A stretch of 64,000 nt of DNA from NCBI GenBank assembly GCA_903845115.1, contig CAIMWE010000222.1, forward strand, positions 1 to 64,000, written 5' to 3'. The notes beneath the pieces were generated by a model, which was not told where the DNA came from, searched no databases, and was given only the letters and a program-made list of their open reading frames with translations. Source of the DNA: an uncultured Acidobacteriota bacterium. Lineage in GTDB: Bacteria > Acidobacteriota > Thermoanaerobaculia > UBA5066. This document shows positions 60,718-64,000 of the stretch, piece after piece (the stretch's first letter is position 1; each line of letters begins with the position of its first letter). Both the position numbers and the translations under genes were made by a program.

Positions 60718-62565
60718 ATGAGGCAGGAATCTTCGGAAAGTCCATCACGAGAGAGCCGGCGGTCCGGGTCCGGTCGCACCTTCGCATGCCTGACGCCGAT
60801 CGAGGGGTTCCTCGGAGTCGTCTCCGCCGCGATGATCGCCGCGCCGCTGTTCCCCGGCCTGACCCCGGGATGGCCGGGGAGCTGGACGCTCCCGCCGCTT
60901 CTGGCTTCGCTGCTGGTCCTGCTCCCCGTCGTCCATCTCGTCCGGACCCGGGGGCCGGCCTCGCTGACGCCTCGGACCATGGTCCTGGCGGCGATCCTGC
61001 CGCTTTACGCGATCTACACGGGCAACGGCATCTCCTCCGTCTCTGGCGACAACCTCGGGACCAGGGTCCTGCCGTCGCATTTCCTGAGGACCGGGTCCTT
61101 CGACCTGACGGGCGTTCCCCCGTTCGATCGAGGGGACCTCCCGTACTGCGTCACCCGCGTGGGGAGCAGGGTCCTGAATGCCTATCCCTCCGGGACGGCG
61201 ATCGTGGCGATTCCGTACGCGGTCTTCGGCCTGGCCGCTTCGGGGGGAGAGGTGAGCGGCGAACTGGTTTCCAGGTGGGACAAGCACTCCTCGGCGCTCC
61301 TCATGATCGCCGCGGCAGGCCTCCTGTTCGCTTCGGCTCGTCGCTTCGGGACGCGAGGCGCGGCCGGCGCGGCGGCCGTCTTCGCCCTGGCCACGCCGAT
61401 CCCGACCGGTCCCGCCCAGTCACTCTGGAGCTTCACCGGAGAGATCTTCTGCCTCACCCTGGCGCTCTTCGCGCTGCTGGGCGTCCGGGCGCGGCCGATC
61501 CTGGCGGGAGTCGCGCTGGGAGGCGCGTTCGCGTGCCGGCCGACGGCGCTGATCCCTGCGGCCGTCCTGCTGGTCGCGACGGCTTTCTGGCGGCGGCGAA
61601 CGGCCGCGAGGGCTTTCCTCGCGGCCGCGCTGACGGCCGGTGCGGTGGCCCTCTGGCAGGCGAGGCTCTACGGGCACCCGCTCGGCGCCTACGGGATCTC
61701 GCAGACGGCCCGGCTGACCTGGCCGCCCTCGTGGCCGGCCGCGTTCGGCGTTCTCCTCAGCCCCAGCCGCGGGTTGCTCGTCTTCTTCCCGTACGTCTTG
61801 CTCCTCCCGCTGGCGGGCGTCAGGGTGATCCGCGCGCGAAACGCCGAGCTCGGTACCTGGTGGGTCGCATCCGCGGCCCTCGTCGGAACGGCGCTTCTCC
61901 TCGCGGCCTCGCACGCCCACTGGTGGGGAGGCTGGGGCCTGGGACCGCGCCTGATGTCGGAGTGCGCGCCGTTCCTGGCGCTCGCGACGGTGCCACTCTG
62001 GACGTCGGACGGGTGGGGGCGGCGCTCCATGATCGCCCTCTTCACCTTCTCCGCCGTCACCCAGCTGCTGCTCGCGTACAACCCGGACGCCTCCCGGTGG
62101 AACGAACTCGTGCATGCCCGGATGCGGAACCGGAGCCTCTCGGGACTCCGGGAGAGCCAGCTGCTGGCCGCCTGGATCCCCGGCTGGCTCGACCGGAACT
62201 TCGGGCTCCGGGAGCCGAGGTCGTTCGACCGGGCGGAGTCTTCCGAACTGACGGGCTGGATCGAATCGGCGGAGAGAGACCGGAACGACCCTTCGAACCT
62301 GAGAGTCCAGGGATGGGGCCGGATTCCAGGAGAAGACCTGGAAGCGGTCTTCCTCCTCGACGGGTCGGTCGTGCGCCCGCGGGTCCTGCGCCGGGTCTCC
62401 CGGGCGGACGTGGCGGCGGCCGTGCCGGCGCTCGGGGGGTGCGACTCCTGCGGATTCGATGCCACCCTTCCGCTTCTCTCGCCTGGCGCCGCGCCCGATC
62501 TGCTCGTGGTCCTCAGGGCGCGCGACGGCCGCATTCGCCGCTTCGAGGGACGCCGGCTCCCGTGA
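60718..62565 (+). CDS. Polytopic membrane protein, GT-C glycosyltransferase-like
   Basis: A 615-residue protein with about twelve membrane spans up to residue 480 and a soluble C-terminal tail of about 130 residues. The first loop contains SVSGDNLGTRVLP and further on GSFDLTGVPPF, compatible with the acidic loop of GT-C enzymes that use polyprenyl-phosphate sugars. No family-specific motif is certain. GGGAGG lies 10 nt before ATG 60718. It resembles in style, but is not an obvious copy of, the two halves of the fused protein at 16168-19206. Divergent from the metallopeptidase. Confidence 0.7.
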   Translation: MRQESSESPSRESRRSGSGRTFACLTPIEGFLGVVSAAMIAAPLFPGLTPGWPGSWTLPPLLASLLVLLPVVHLVRTRGPASLTPRTMVLAAILPLYAIYTGNGISSVSGDNLGTRVLPSHFLRTGSFDLTGVPPFDRGDLPYCVTRVGSRVLNAYPSGTAIVAIPYAVFGLAASGGEVSGELVSRWDKHSSALLMIAAAGLLFASARRFGTRGAAGAAAVFALATPIPTGPAQSLWSFTGEIFCLTLALFALLGVRARPILAGVALGGAFACRPTALIPAAVLLVATAFWRRRTAARAFLAAALTAGAVALWQARLYGHPLGAYGISQTARLTWPPSWPAAFGVLLSPSRGLLVFFPYVLLLPLAGVRVIRARNAELGTWWVASAALVGTALLLAASHAHWWGGWGLGPRLMSECAPFLALATVPLWTSDGWGRRSMIALFTFSAVTQLLLAYNPDASRWNELVHARMRNRSLSGLRESQLLAAWIPGWLDRNFGLREPRSFDRAESSELTGWIESAERDRNDPSNLRVQGWGRIPGEDLEAVFLLDGSVVRPRVLRRVSRADVAAAVPALGGCDSCGFDATLPLLSPGAAPDLLVVLRARDGRIRRFEGRRLP

Positions 62566-62662
62566 CGGCGGGCAGGGTCCGGAGCCGCGGCGCCGGTGCT
62601 CCGGCCGGCCCACTCGAAATCGGCGCCGCTCGCCACTAGACTCCCCGGTCGGAGGATGCGAT

Positions 62663-64000
62663 ATGCCTGCGTTTCGACCCGGGTGGAGAGGGGGGGGCGT
62701 GGCCCTCGTCCTCTCGCTCGTCCTTTCTTCTTCCCTCGTCCCGTCCATTGCCCTCGGGGTCGCGGAAACGGTTGAGCCGATGGCCGCGCCGAAGAGCCTC
62801 CCCTGGATGAAAGACGCCCAGGCGTCGCTGGAAGTGGAGCTGACGGCGAAGTACGGCCCCGCCGAGCGCCTCCGCGCGGCGCGCGGCCTCGCGCAGGTCG
62901 CCTCGCTCTGGAAGGCGGCGGACGGCGATGCGGCGGCCTTCTCGGCGTTCGTGAGGAAGGGCTACGCGGGCGACGCGAAGACGAGGGACGCGCTCTTTTC
63001 GCGGATGGAGTTCGCGGTCGAATCGCTCGAGGGGCACATGCTGGAGGTCTCGCGCGACTTTCAGAAGCAGGCTCAGCTCGACCTGGGCGAGGTCTACCCG
63101 TTTGACGAGGTGATGGCGGGGTGGGATCCCGGGGCGCATGTCCGGGACGACTGGTTCCAGAACAAGCTGGCCTTCACGGTCCTCCTCAACTTCCCGCTGA
63201 CGACGCTGACGGAGCGGCTCGAGAAGGGGGACGGGTGGACCCGGCGCGAGTGGGCGGAGGCGAGGCTGGCCGAGCGGTTCGGGAAGAGAATCCCGGCCGA
63301 CGTCAGCCTGGCGATGGCGAACGCCCAGGCTGACGCCGAGGCCTACATCGCGGACTACAACGTCTGGATGCACCACCTGGTCGACGCGAAGGGGAACCGG
63401 CTCTTTCCGCCGAAGATGCGGCTGCTCTCGCACTGGAACCTCCGGGACGAGCTGAAGGCCGACTACCAGGACCCGAAGACCGCGCTCGCCAAGCAGCGGA
63501 CGATCCAGAAGGTGATGGAGCGGATCGTCGACCAGACGATCCCGGCGCAGGTGATCAACAGCCCGAACGTCGACTGGAACCCCTTCACGAACGAGGTGAC
63601 CCTGGCGGCGGTGAACGACTCCGGCGCACCGGCTCCCGTGGGCCTTGCCCCCTCGAACGCACCGGAGCCCGACACCCGGTACGCCGTGTGGCTGAAGGAC
63701 TTCCAGGCGTACCGGAAGGCCGACCCCTATTCGCCGGCGGCGCCGACCCACATCGCCAGGAAATTCGACGAGGAGCGGCAGATCCCCGAGGCGCGGCTGA
63801 ACGCGATGCTCGAGACGGTCCTCACCTCGCCCCTCGTCCCGCGCGTGGCGAAGCTGATCGAGAAGCGGCTGGGCCGGCCGCTCGAGCCGTTCGACATCTG
63901 GTACCCCGGTTTCCGGGCGCAGGGACCGCTCGCCGGCGCGCAGCTCGACGAGGTCGTCCGCAAGAAGTACCCGACGCCGGCGGCCTACCAGAAGGACATC
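62663..64000 (+). CDS. Large secreted protein of unknown function, truncated by window end
   Basis: An open frame of 446 codons runs from ATG 62663 to the window edge without a stop. GGAGG lies upstream. The N-terminus is a signal peptide (about 1-37, VALVLSLVLSSSLVPSIALG). The remainder is charged and mainly helical, with many Trp and Tyr. Segments such as YNVWMHHLVDAKGNRLFPP and LLSHWNLRDELKADYQD, then PNVDWNPFTNEV, look like conserved blocks of a large enzyme, perhaps a peptidase, but I cannot name the family. No zinc-binding motif such as HExxH is seen in this part. Confidence 0.8.
   Translation, partial: MPAFRPGWRGGGVALVLSLVLSSSLVPSIALGVAETVEPMAAPKSLPWMKDAQASLEVELTAKYGPAERLRAARGLAQVASLWKAADGDAAAFSAFVRKGYAGDAKTRDALFSRMEFAVESLEGHMLEVSRDFQKQAQLDLGEVYPFDEVMAGWDPGAHVRDDWFQNKLAFTVLLNFPLTTLTERLEKGDGWTRREWAEARLAERFGKRIPADVSLAMANAQADAEAYIADYNVWMHHLVDAKGNRLFPPKMRLLSHWNLRDELKADYQDPKTALAKQRTIQKVMERIVDQTIPAQVINSPNVDWNPFTNEVTLAAVNDSGAPAPVGLAPSNAPEPDTRYAVWLKDFQAYRKADPYSPAAPTHIARKFDEERQIPEARLNAMLETVLTSPLVPRVAKLIEKRLGRPLEPFDIWYPGFRAQGPLAGAQLDEVVRKKYPTPAAYQKDI

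Noticed and set aside
1-64000. CRISPR arrays, tRNA and rRNA genes, phage genes
   Set aside because: None seen on reading through; the only dispersed repeats are the REP/REPIN family and the only transposase is the RAYT.

Overview
The window is very GC-rich, densely coded DNA from a diderm (Gram-negative-type) bacterium. Outer-membrane barrel proteins, lipoproteins with lipobox cysteines and several periplasmic multihaem cytochromes c support a two-membrane cell. The gene content (NHLM-type exporter, large secreted peptidases, RAYT/REPIN elements, quinone-linked NrfD complex) would suit an Acidobacteriota-like or Myxococcota-like lineage. That assignment is inference: no rRNA or other phylogenetic marker beyond ribosomal protein L32 is present.

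Layout. 1-9487 (minus): a peptide natural-product cassette with an HlyD-type adaptor, two NHLM/NHLP ABC exporters (one carrying a C39 peptidase), a STAS protein, a fused leader-binding/YcaO cyclodehydratase and a truncated unknown gene. No precursor peptide was found. 9929-16171 (plus): the housekeeping cluster yceD-rpmF-plsX-fabH-fabD-fabG-acpP-fabF. It is followed by a 1012-residue membrane protein that looks like two glycosyltransferase-like genes joined in frame by a 60-bp REPIN. 19241-27469: an accessory zone with a HD-GYP protein and a remnant copy of it, an Hpt protein, a RAYT transposase with its REP/REPIN elements, a lipoprotein phosphoesterase, a VanX-cyclase fusion and two toxin-antitoxin-like pairs. 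27497-38006: secreted peptidases (M28, prolyl oligopeptidase), an SDR/VanZ/phosphatase-superfamily/repeat-protein operon, an outer-membrane protein and an AbrB-PIN pair.

38122-52091 (minus): an electron-transfer locus. It holds two tetrahaem tandem-repeat cytochromes, a pentahaem cytochrome, a molybdopterin-family protein, a 4x[4Fe-4S] protein and an NrfD membrane subunit (Qrc/Psr-like composition). A c554-like cytochrome, an NtrB/NtrC-like two-component pair, a cache-like lipoprotein and an NCS2 purine/uracil permease follow. 52310-57614 (plus): an overlapping operon for purine breakdown (fused xanthine dehydrogenase of the selenium-dependent type, allantoinase/hydantoinase-like hydrolase, SsnA). 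57675-64000: a metallopeptidase-propeller protein, a membrane glycosyltransferase-like protein and a truncated secreted protein of unknown function.

Themes. Neighbouring genes often overlap through GTGA, TTGA or ATGA junctions, implying translational coupling. At least five solitary or operon-first genes lack a Shine-Dalgarno sequence and have a TAnnnT hexamer only 5-7 nt before the start codon, which suggests leaderless transcripts. The most distinctive signals are the REPIN/RAYT family (including a REPIN inside a coding sequence and a RAYT whose putative promoter and stop codon lie in its own REP arms), the protein with about twelve 26-residue repeats, the VanX-cyclase fusion and the eight-module MWNH cytochrome system.
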